From: Bilamarchaeum sp040758595
GTDB taxonomy: Archaea > Micrarchaeota > Micrarchaeia > Anstonellales > Bilamarchaeaceae
Assembly: GCA_040758595.1 (NCBI GenBank)
Contig: JBFLVJ010000006.1
Coordinates: 16,125-80,124 of the forward strand
Length of the DNA stretch: 64,000 nucleotides
Reading direction: 5' to 3'
This document shows positions 57,929 to 64,000 of this stretch, one piece after another. The first letter of the stretch is position 1. Each line of letters opens with the position of its first letter. The position numbers were made by a program, and so were the translations under genes. Below the pieces are notes generated by a model. It was not told the DNA's origin, did no database searches, and saw nothing but the letters and a program-made list of their open reading frames with translations.

Positions 57929-58450
57929 TCACTCCATCTCCTTGCCGCCAAGTTCATCTAAGAGCCTCTTGACCCTTCGCGCCCAGGCCTCCTTGCCCTT
58001 GATGGAGCCGCTCTCATCGAAAAGCTCCTTGATATTGGAGAAATAGAGCGCCTCGCGCGTCGGCTTCATCCTGAATGTTATCGCCACCTGCCGCAATTGC
58101 TCCACGCATCTCGCCCCGCCGATGGGCCCGGACGACACCCCGCAGATCCCGAGCGTCTTCCCGTCGAACTCATCATAGAGCATGTCGAGCGCCATCTTCA
58201 ATTCGCCCGGGTATCCATGGTTGTACTCCGGGGTCACTATGATGAGCGCATCCGCCTTCTTCACTTTCTCGGCGAGCCGTTTCGCAGCCGGTATCGTGCC
58301 GGTGTTGTCGGTCGCCTGTATATGGTAATCGCGCACATCTATCAGTTCGCTATCGAATCCATGCTCTTTCGCCTGCTCGAGAACGAACGCCGCTGCCTTC
58401 TCGGACTGCCTCCCTTTCCTGGCGGTCCCAAGTATTATCGGAACGTACAT
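57929..58450 (-). CDS. NADPH-dependent FMN reductase-like flavoprotein
   Basis: The 173-residue protein has a flavodoxin-like fold pattern: IILGTARKGRQSEKAAAF for FMN phosphate binding, IIVTPEYNHGYPGELKMALD, the typical T-P-E-Y-N motif of this family, and GICGVSSGPIGGARCVEQLR. Members reduce flavins or quinones with NAD(P)H. Being downstream of sod and prx, it may help to remove quinone or flavin-linked oxidative damage. Confidence 0.88.
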   Translation of the reverse strand: MYVPIILGTARKGRQSEKAAAFVLEQAKEHGFDSELIDVRDYHIQATDNTGTIPAAKRLAEKVKKADALIIVTPEYNHGYPGELKMALDMLYDEFDGKTLGICGVSSGPIGGARCVEQLRQVAITFRMKPTREALYFSNIKELFDESGSIKGKEAWARRVKRLLDELGGKEME

Positions 58451-58454
58451 GGGA

Positions 58455-58480
58455 ATGACAAGGAAAAGAAAAGATAAAAA
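58455..58480 (-). terminator. T-rich tract after the SOD gene
   Basis: The minus strand reads GATTTTTATCTTTTCTTTTC in the 30-base gap between sod and the FMN reductase gene. It could partly terminate the sod transcript and lower downstream expression. Confidence 0.45.
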
Positions 58481-59074
58481 TCAGGCCGATGCCTCATCGA
58501 ACCTGGATTCCGCCTCGGCCCAGTCTATGTTCTTGAAGAACGCGGCGATATAGTCCGCCCTGTTGAGGCCGTAATCGGTCATGAACGCGTGCTCGAACAC
58601 ATCCATCACCAGGATTGGCGCGCATCCCGAGAGATGGCCCGCATCATGCTCGTTTATCCAGCAGTTGAACAATCTCTTTCCTATATGATCGTAATATAGC
58701 ACCACCCATCCGATGCCCCGCATAGCCCCGCTCGAGCGGAAGTCCTTCTCCCATGCATCATGCGAGCCGAACGATTCTTTGATTTTTTTTGCGAGCGCAG
58801 AGCCCGCACCCGCCATCTTCCCGCCTTTTTTCAGGTTTCCGAAATAGAGTTCGTGCAATCTCATGCCGTCGAACTCCCAGCCGAACCTCCTTTTGAGTTC
58901 CGCGTACTGGGGGTCCTGGGTCTTGCCTTCTTTCGCCATGGAAGAGAGCATGTCCGCCACCTTGTTTGTGTTCGCGACATATCCCTGATAGAGCTTGAAG
59001 TGGTTCTTCAATAGCGTGTCGCTCAATCCTCCAGCCCCAAGCAATCCGTCGAAATTTTTCGCTTCGTATGTCAT
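58481..59074 (-). CDS. sod: Fe/Mn superoxide dismutase
   Basis: The 197-residue enzyme converts superoxide to oxygen and peroxide. The metal ligands are readable: His25 (NHFKLY), His74 (RLHELYFG), Asp158 and His162 (MDVFEHAF). The usual D-x-W-E-H-A-Y is altered to D-V-F-E-H-A-F, and the habitual HH pair before the first ligand is NH. It follows the peroxiredoxin gene after 14 bases containing GAGGTG, a Shine-Dalgarno sequence. Fe versus Mn cannot be told. Confidence 0.93.
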   Translation of the reverse strand: MTYEAKNFDGLLGAGGLSDTLLKNHFKLYQGYVANTNKVADMLSSMAKEGKTQDPQYAELKRRFGWEFDGMRLHELYFGNLKKGGKMAGAGSALAKKIKESFGSHDAWEKDFRSSGAMRGIGWVVLYYDHIGKRLFNCWINEHDAGHLSGCAPILVMDVFEHAFMTDYGLNRADYIAAFFKNIDWAEAESRFDEASA

Positions 59075-59088
59075 CCTTTCACCTCAAT

Positions 59089-59628
59089 TCAGAGTCTGAT
59101 GGTCTCAACCCCCGGCTTCCAGCTGGCCGGACAGAGATGCCCGTCGTTCTCCCTCACGAACTTAGCGGCCTGAAGCTTTCTTAACGTTTCGGTCGAGCTC
59201 CTGCCGATGCTGTTGTCGTGCATCTCGATGGATTTCACCACCCCGTCGGGATCGATGATGAACGTGGCGCGCGTGGAAAGCCCCTCGGCCTCGATGTACG
59301 TCCCGAACGCCCTGCACATCCTCCCGCCCGGGTCGGCAGCCATCGCATAGCCGACCTTCTTTATCAGCGGCGAGTTCTCGTGCCATGCCTTGTGCACGAA
59401 TGCGGTGTCCGTGCTCACGCTCAGTATCTCCGCGCCGCTTTTCTTGAACTCCCCGTACATGCCGGCCGCCTCTGTAAGTTCCGTGGGGCACACGAACGTG
59501 AAATCCGCAGGGTAGAATAGCATCACCAGCCACTTGCCCTTATAATCGGACAGCCTCGCCTTCTTGATTTCGCCCCCGTGGAAGACATCGAATCCCATTT
59601 CCGGTACTCTCTGGTTCACACTCAACAT
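59089..59628 (-). CDS. peroxiredoxin, AhpC/Prx1 type (2-Cys)
   Basis: The 179-residue protein starts at ATG 59628 (MLSVNQRVPEMGFD). The peroxidatic cysteine is Cys47 in YPADFTFVCPTE and the resolving one Cys166 in HLCPASWKPG. It reduces hydrogen peroxide, which the neighbouring SOD would produce. The upstream in-frame extension is rejected because it crosses the shared operator and the divergent regulator gene. It heads the stress operon. Confidence 0.94.
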   Translation of the reverse strand: MLSVNQRVPEMGFDVFHGGEIKKARLSDYKGKWLVMLFYPADFTFVCPTELTEAAGMYGEFKKSGAEILSVSTDTAFVHKAWHENSPLIKKVGYAMAADPGGRMCRAFGTYIEAEGLSTRATFIIDPDGVVKSIEMHDNSIGRSSTETLRKLQAAKFVRENDGHLCPASWKPGVETIRL

Positions 59629-59651
59629 AGTCTCACTGTATCCTATACTCA

Positions 59652-59689
59652 GGTTCGTTTTATAAACTGTTTGGTTCGAAATACGAACC
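59652..59689. promoter_or_regulatory. shared promoter and operator of prx and the Lrp-type regulator
   Basis: A perfect inverted repeat GGTTCG-AAATA-CGAACC (59673-59689) ends directly before the regulator ATG, and a further half-site GGTTCG lies at 59652-59657, exactly 21 bases (two helical turns) from the first. Between them is the nearly palindromic TATA-like TTTTATAAAC (59658-59667), about 28 bases from the regulator start and 34 from the prx start. The layout suits one regulator controlling both directions, including its own gene. Confidence 0.7.
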
Positions 59690-60118
59690 ATGGATAAAAG
59701 GGACCGGACGATAATCGGGGCGCTCATGGAAGATGCGAGGGCCCCATATTCCTCCATGGCGAGGAGGCTGGGCATCAGCGAAGCTGCAGTTAGGAAGAGG
59801 GTGCGAAACCTTGAAGAAGCAGGCATAATCTCGAAATACACCATCCGCGTGGATCCCGGGGCGCTCGGCTATGGAGCCATCGCCATCATAGGGATCGACA
59901 CCGAGCCCGACGCGCTGGTGCGCGTCCAGGAGAAGGTGCGCGCCATTAAGGGCGTGCGCTACACCTCGCTCTCCTCCGGCGACCACATGCTGCTCTTCGG
60001 TGTCTGGTGCAGGGACATGAAAGAGCTCGAATCATTGATAGCGAAGGCCAAATCCCTCCCAGGCGTCACCAAGATATGCCCTGCGGTCATGCTCAAGAGC
60101 GTGGAGTATTGCGAATAG
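59690..60118 (+). CDS. Lrp/AsnC-family transcription regulator
   Basis: The 142-residue protein has an N-terminal winged helix-turn-helix (MDKRDRTIIGALMEDARAPY, MARRLGISEAAVRKRVRNLE) and a C-terminal RAM ligand-binding domain (GAIAIIGIDTEPDALVRVQE). Three cysteines lie in the C-terminal part (VWCRDM, KICPAV, EYCE), which could sense redox state; this is inference. It is divergent from prx-sod and its ATG abuts the operator. Likely autoregulated regulator of the stress operon. Confidence 0.88.
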   Translation: MDKRDRTIIGALMEDARAPYSSMARRLGISEAAVRKRVRNLEEAGIISKYTIRVDPGALGYGAIAIIGIDTEPDALVRVQEKVRAIKGVRYTSLSSGDHMLLFGVWCRDMKELESLIAKAKSLPGVTKICPAVMLKSVEYCE

Positions 60119-60172
60119 GGATTTTTCATCGTTATATGTGGTTTTTTAAAGCGTTTAGTGCAAAAAAACAGT

Positions 60173-61144
60173 ATGAAAAAACTACTTTTCGGCAAAAACT
60201 TGGGGGAAACGGGCGGGAAGAGAGAGCAACCGGAAACCAAGAGGCGTCCGGTGCGCACTATCATCGCTAGCGCGGTCCTTGCGGGCTTCCTCGGCTGCGG
60301 CGGAGGCAACAACCACGATTCAGATGCCGGCAACCAGAACGATGCACAAGTGTGCACCACGCCCGGAATCGGCAGCGAACACATGGGCCCTTCAGAAGAG
60401 AATACCATGCCGGCGCTCGGGATCACCCAGCGGGTCACGATATATCTCACTCCGGTCGACTGCGTCGATCACCTCAGCGCTGAAGAGACTGCATTCGTCC
60501 CAGTCATATCGAGCGACGACCTGATAAAAGGCAGGCTCGCGATACACAGGAATGCGGTCACGGTGCTGGGCAATCAGTACGACCTTTTCGTCTACCGGGA
60601 TTTCGACGGAGCCCGCCTCCAGACTCACGATGTCGATTCCTTCGAAGTGGACAAGATATTCAATATCCCATCTCCGGAAGGGGACATCGTCTGGCAGGTC
60701 CAGGCAATAAACCAGACCACAGAGACCGTGGCCGGCAGGACCGTCACGAAAGCCATCTTCCAGGTCTTGAACTCGCCGGATCGGACCCCGGAGCAGACTC
60801 AGAAAACGGTCTATCTGGTGACCGACCCTGCAGATTACGTGGCCGTCTATGATGCGGTGGCGCCAACCGGCGCTATGGTAAACTATTTCAGCCTTCCGGC
60901 GCGGACCGGCTCGAACGGCATCGAATTCGTCAAGGGCAAGGTGTGGGCCGAGCCCTCCACATCCGCGCTTTCTGTCGCCGTGGAGACGTCCTCTTTCGAT
61001 GTCGAGCCATGCGAGAGCGATTGCGGCACCCTTCCATACGGGTCTACCGGCCGTAATGTTACGCTCGACGGGATAGGCGTGGTCTATGGAGCGAACGGGA
61101 TGACCGGATTCACGTTCACGACCGGCTTCTTCCCTCTGGAATGA
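60173..61144 (+). CDS. putative lipoprotein, function unknown
   Basis: The 323-residue protein has a long basic start and a hydrophobic stretch ending in a lipobox, LAGFLGC, followed by a Gly/Asn/Asp-rich linker (GGGNNHDSDAGNQND). The mature domain is beta-rich with two acidic-Cys pairs (PCESDCG). No family is recognised. GTTTTTTAAAG (about 60141-60151) lies about 27 bases before ATG 60173, suggesting a leaderless message. A GTG at 60158 is an alternative start. Confidence 0.75.
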   Translation: MKKLLFGKNLGETGGKREQPETKRRPVRTIIASAVLAGFLGCGGGNNHDSDAGNQNDAQVCTTPGIGSEHMGPSEENTMPALGITQRVTIYLTPVDCVDHLSAEETAFVPVISSDDLIKGRLAIHRNAVTVLGNQYDLFVYRDFDGARLQTHDVDSFEVDKIFNIPSPEGDIVWQVQAINQTTETVAGRTVTKAIFQVLNSPDRTPEQTQKTVYLVTDPADYVAVYDAVAPTGAMVNYFSLPARTGSNGIEFVKGKVWAEPSTSALSVAVETSSFDVEPCESDCGTLPYGSTGRNVTLDGIGVVYGANGMTGFTFTTGFFPLE

Positions 61145-61244
61145 GCCTGCCTATGGAAGGCGTGCAGGGCTCGGACCGCCGCTATTCTCTTGCCTTTAAC
61201 CAGGATGCGGCTTGCTGACGTCGGGCTGGCGCCCAACGACGGTT
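61145..61244. other. short intergenic region with no visible feature
   Basis: The 100-base gap between the convergent lipoprotein and Drg genes shows no clear gene, T-run or strong hairpin apart from weak self-complementarity around GGCGCC. Confidence 0.3.
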
Positions 61245-62321
61245 CTATCTTTTTATTATCTGTATGACGTCGCCGTCGGCCAGCACGTGCTCCAGGCCGA
61301 CCCTCTGGGGCTGGTGCTTGACGCTCTTGCCCCAGACCAGCGCATACCTGAATTCTTTGGCGAGGTCGCGGTGGAGCTGCTGGCAGACCTCCTCCACAGA
61401 GGTGCCGCTGCGCACGACCAGCGGCTCTTCCAGGTCGGCCTTCTCCCCCCGCCGTTTGGTGAATATGTGTATGAGGTCGAGTTTTTTGTAGATCTCTCTC
61501 TTGAGCTCCTCGATGCCCTTGCCGCTCTCTGCAGAGATAGCTATCTGGCCAGGGGCCAGCTTCGGAACGCTCTTGACAAGGTCTGCCTTGGTCAACACGT
61601 AAAGGCCTGGGATATACGCCCGGTTGCCTTCAATCACATCGATGAACTCGTCGATATCTATGTTCTCGTGGATGACCACATTGGCATTGAATATGCCGTA
61701 CTGGTTCATCGTGGCGAGCACCTCTTTGTCGCTGATATCGGTCAGCTTCACGGTCGAGTTGATGGTGACACCGCCGCGCGCCTGCTTCCCTATGGAGACC
61801 CTCGGTTTCGACATGTTCAGCCTGATGCCGAATCCGTAGAGCTCTTTCTCTATGACCTTGGCCTGCTCCGGCCTCGTGGCCTCGACAAGTATGAGTATCA
61901 GATCAGCGTTCCTCGCGACAGCGATTATCTCCCTGCCCCTTCCCTTGCCGTCTTTCGCGCCCTCGATGATCCCTGGAAGGTCCAATACCTGTATCTTGGT
62001 GTCCTTGTATTCCATGATGCCCGGGATGCATGTCAATGTGGTGAACGCGTAAGCCGCGGTCCGCGATTCCGCGTTGGTGAGCTTGTTCAAGAGGGTGGAC
62101 TTTCCGACGCTTGGGAGGCCGATCAAAGCGACGGTGGCGTCGCCGCTCTTCTTTATGTCGAACCCGCCGGCGCTGGCCCCGTGCTTCTTCGGGTGGAGGA
62201 GCTGGCGCCGCAGCTGGGCTATCTTGGACTTGAGTATGCCGATATGGAATTCGGTCTTCTTGTTCTTCTGGGTCCGCCCGAGCTCTTCCTCAAGCTCCTC
62301 CAGTTTCTCCTTGATCCCCAT
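61245..62321 (-). CDS. Drg-type GTPase (Obg superfamily) with TGS domain
   Basis: The 358-residue protein has G1 ALIGLPSVGKSTLLNKL (near residue 66), G3 VLDLPGIIEGAKDGKGRG, G4 VLTKADL and G5 ISAESGKG, an N-terminal helical domain with the basic segment LLHPKKHG, and a C-terminal TGS domain (from about 290). This is the archaeal/eukaryotic Drg family, associated with translating ribosomes. It is four bases downstream of the HD-domain gene. Confidence 0.95.
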   Translation of the reverse strand: MGIKEKLEELEEELGRTQKNKKTEFHIGILKSKIAQLRRQLLHPKKHGASAGGFDIKKSGDATVALIGLPSVGKSTLLNKLTNAESRTAAYAFTTLTCIPGIMEYKDTKIQVLDLPGIIEGAKDGKGRGREIIAVARNADLILILVEATRPEQAKVIEKELYGFGIRLNMSKPRVSIGKQARGGVTINSTVKLTDISDKEVLATMNQYGIFNANVVIHENIDIDEFIDVIEGNRAYIPGLYVLTKADLVKSVPKLAPGQIAISAESGKGIEELKREIYKKLDLIHIFTKRRGEKADLEEPLVVRSGTSVEEVCQQLHRDLAKEFRYALVWGKSVKHQPQRVGLEHVLADGDVIQIIKR

Positions 62322-62325
62322 CTTT

Positions 62326-62892
62326 TCACTCGAGCTTCTTCAGCCCGTTCCACCATGAATTGGAATCGGTCTTCCTCATCTTGGCGAGTAGTTTTTTCGC
62401 GCTATCGGTCTTGAGACGCCCGTCTATGCTCTCTATCCAGCTCTCGGCGCCCCTGTGGCCGATGTCCACGTACTCTTTGGCCTGGAAGGCGCACTCGAGA
62501 TAATCAGCGTCTTTCAGTATCGCGCGCTCTTCTTCGGAAAGCTCCATCGTCCCGAGCACCGAACCTTTCAACTCGTCAGGCAGCGTCGCGGCCTGCTCCT
62601 CCTCGACCTTGCGCTCCAACTCCTTCGTGATCGTGACATATCCGTGCGTTATCTTGTTCATGTCGCCGAGCCGCGTCTCGTGCATGTCGTGGAAAGCGCC
62701 GGCGACGCATATCTTGCGGGCCTGCGCGTCGTCCATCCCTTCCATCCTGGCCAGCACGAACGCGACAATGGAGGTCCTCCACGCGTGCTCGGCGACGCTC
62801 TCCGGATGCGTTATCTTCTCGGCCCACCAGCCGCTCCTCGCGGTGCGCTTGAGCATGCCCGCCTCGTAGATATACCTCACGATGGAGTCCAT
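62326..62892 (-). CDS. HD-domain hydrolase (HDDC2/YfbR-like)
   Basis: The 188-residue protein has H-HD-D metal ligands in SVAEHAWRTSIVAFVLA, AGAFHDMHETRLGDM and a distal aspartate in LKDADYLECAFQA. This pattern is typical of HD-domain 5'-deoxynucleotidases. It probably removes phosphate from deoxynucleoside monophosphates, but the substrate is inferred. ATG 62892 is chosen, with TATA-like TTTATTATAAAA (minus strand, about 62912-62924) upstream. Confidence 0.85.
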   Translation of the reverse strand: MDSIVRYIYEAGMLKRTARSGWWAEKITHPESVAEHAWRTSIVAFVLARMEGMDDAQARKICVAGAFHDMHETRLGDMNKITHGYVTITKELERKVEEEQAATLPDELKGSVLGTMELSEEERAILKDADYLECAFQAKEYVDIGHRGAESWIESIDGRLKTDSAKKLLAKMRKTDSNSWWNGLKKLE

Positions 62893-62989
62893 GGGTATAC
62901 TTCCACAAAACAATTTTATAATAAATCATGCATGGCTGCGCCTCCAGCAGCCGGTTTTCGGTCTTGCCCCGCGGAAATGAGGTGTCAAA

Positions 62990-63001
62990 AGGAATATAAA
63001 T
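62990..63001 (+). promoter_or_regulatory. TATA-like box of the cas operon
   Basis: GGAATATAAATC lies about 35 bases before the cas6 ATG at 63031, with a GGGAGGTTA Shine-Dalgarno-like sequence just before the ATG. Confidence 0.5.
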
Positions 63002-63030
63002 CACGGGACCAGATACTCTTCGGGAGGTTA

Positions 63031-63771
63031 ATGAGACTCAAACTGGTCCTGCGTTCAAAAGGTTCTTTCATTCCGTTCAACTACAACCAGTATATCCATG
63101 CTATGATTCTTGACAAGCTCCGCTTCGCCGACCCACAATACGCGCAGGAAGTGCACGATGGAAATGGGTTCAAGTTCTTCACGTTCTCCGAGCTGGACAT
63201 CCCCGTGCGCAAGCTGGACAAAGAACGCGGCGGCCTCGTCATATTGTCAGATACCGTTTCTCTTCATGTTTCATCTCCGCGCGAACGCTTCATGCAAGCT
63301 TTCCTGAGTGGCATCCTGTGCAGGCCGGATATCCGCATCGGGCCGGCAGAGTTCACGCTCGAAAGCGCGAACGTCATCGATTCGCCGGACTTTTCATCCG
63401 GCAAATCTATCCTAAGGACCATGACTCCACTCATCGCTTCGACGAAGCGCGAGATCGAGGGCAGGCTCAGGACCTGGGATTTGATGCCCGAGGACGCGCA
63501 GTTCTACAATAACATCCGGAACAACCTGGTGCGGAAATTCGAGGAATTCAGCGGCAAGTCGCCTATGGAGAGCGCTTTTAGCGTGAAAGTGATAAAGCCC
63601 CTGAGGCCGAAGAGGATAAAGGTGAAGGACGAGTTCCACACCGGGAGCCGGATGATCTTCGAGGCTTCGGGGAGCCCGGAGCTCCTGGAGTTCGCCTATG
63701 AGTGCGGGCTGGGAGAGAGGAACAGCATGGGTTTCGGGATGGTTGAGGCTGCAAACGGGGGGTTGTCGTGA
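63031..63771 (+). CDS. cas6: CRISPR-associated endoribonuclease Cas6
   Basis: The 246-residue protein has the Cas6 layout: MRLKLVLRSKGSFIPFNYNQ at the start, a tandem ferredoxin-like fold, and the C-terminal Gly-rich loop CGLGERNSMGFGMVE. A histidine in the N-terminal part (near YIHAM) could be catalytic. Cas6 cuts precursor CRISPR RNA at repeats. Its stop overlaps the GTG of the next gene (GTGA). The array itself is not in the window. Confidence 0.92.
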   Translation: MRLKLVLRSKGSFIPFNYNQYIHAMILDKLRFADPQYAQEVHDGNGFKFFTFSELDIPVRKLDKERGGLVILSDTVSLHVSSPRERFMQAFLSGILCRPDIRIGPAEFTLESANVIDSPDFSSGKSILRTMTPLIASTKREIEGRLRTWDLMPEDAQFYNNIRNNLVRKFEEFSGKSPMESAFSVKVIKPLRPKRIKVKDEFHTGSRMIFEASGSPELLEFAYECGLGERNSMGFGMVEAANGGLS

Positions 63772-64000
63772 CTCAGTCAATTTTGGAGTTTACGGGTAAC
63801 TGGTACATAGACTTGGGTATCCTCGGCTTCACGAACATCATAAACGAGGTATGGGGATACTCTCCAGATGAACTTATAGTCAGGGACATAAATAGGCGAA
63901 CATTTTAGGCATCACAAAACCCTTCTTCACAAAGTTGCGGATAGACTGTTGAACCGCATGGATATTGCGATAATACCTGTTCCACAGGGGCTTCTTGATT
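63768..64000 (+). CDS. N-terminus of a Cas8-like protein, apparently frameshifted (continues beyond window)
   Basis: From GTG 63768 the frame reads MTQSILEFTGNWYIDLGILG and continues to a TAG at 63906-63908. F-T-G-N-W-x-I-D-x-G-I-x-G-F is the typical start of type I Cas8a1/Cst1-like large subunits. Removing one base at the TTTT of 63903-63906 restores an open frame to the window end (RHHKTLLHKVADRLLNRMDI). Either a sequencing error in the homopolymer, a mutation, or programmed shifting. Identification rests on the first 45 residues and its place behind cas6. Confidence 0.6.

Noticed and set aside
59089..59844. Extended start of the peroxiredoxin at 59844
   Set aside because: It would cross the shared promoter and the divergent regulator gene; the family start fits ATG 59628.
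61212..62414. 400-codon plus-strand frame opposite the Drg GTPase
   Set aside because: The minus strand encodes all GTPase motifs; the plus frame has biased composition typical of a shadow.

Overview
The window looks archaeal, probably from a metabolically well-equipped DPANN-type lineage such as Diapherotrites or Micrarchaeota (the lineage is inference). Archaeal markers are a type HMG-CoA synthase, a geranylgeranyl-reductase-like flavoprotein, tRNA methyltransferase Trm56, SepF, a class III signal peptide pilin, a Drg GTPase, and many genes whose TATA-like box lies about 25-30 bases before the start codon (leaderless). GC is high, so most long opposite-strand ORFs are shadows. I see no rRNA, tRNA or CRISPR array.

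Layout. 1-10.8 kb: lipid and nucleotide housekeeping (HMG-CoA synthase, epimerase, a ThyX-like double-domain protein, a ferredoxin/geranylgeranyl reductase/DJ-1 cluster, PRPP synthetase, a phosphohexomutase, Trm56). 10.9-30.7 kb: a minus-strand locus encoding two giant proteins of almost equal size (2827 and 2828 aa), an SGNH hydrolase-containing protein between them and a 101-aa protein at the head; one giant carries a signal peptide, a repeated ~40-residue helical motif and a beta-rich C-terminus ending in an aromatic residue. This is the best candidate for an undescribed system. 30.8-45 kb: metallo-hydrolase, tRNA thiolation pair (MoaD-like carrier plus NcsA/TtuA), enolase, TPR-AAA ATPase, dihydroorotase, pilin, CBS protein with a hibernation-factor-like tail, ScpA, SepF, membrane pyrophosphatase behind a structured leader, and an AT-rich, probably acquired gene beside a complex foldable element. 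45-48 kb: a membrane-anchored double-AAA ATPase. 48-57 kb: a tightly overlapping aromatic amino-acid operon from DAHP synthase to prephenate dehydrogenase and an aminotransferase, with an AroE-AroK fusion. 57-60 kb: an oxidative-stress operon (peroxiredoxin, SOD, FMN reductase) divergent from an Lrp-type regulator with a clear operator. 60-64 kb: lipoprotein, Drg GTPase, HD hydrolase, then the start of a CRISPR-Cas operon (cas6, cas8-like).

A dispersed, degenerate repeat family built on GGTTTC/GGGTTT heptamer-like units, at two loci accompanied by strings of short perfect palindromes, lies between genes and, strikingly, in frame inside the NcsA/TtuA gene.
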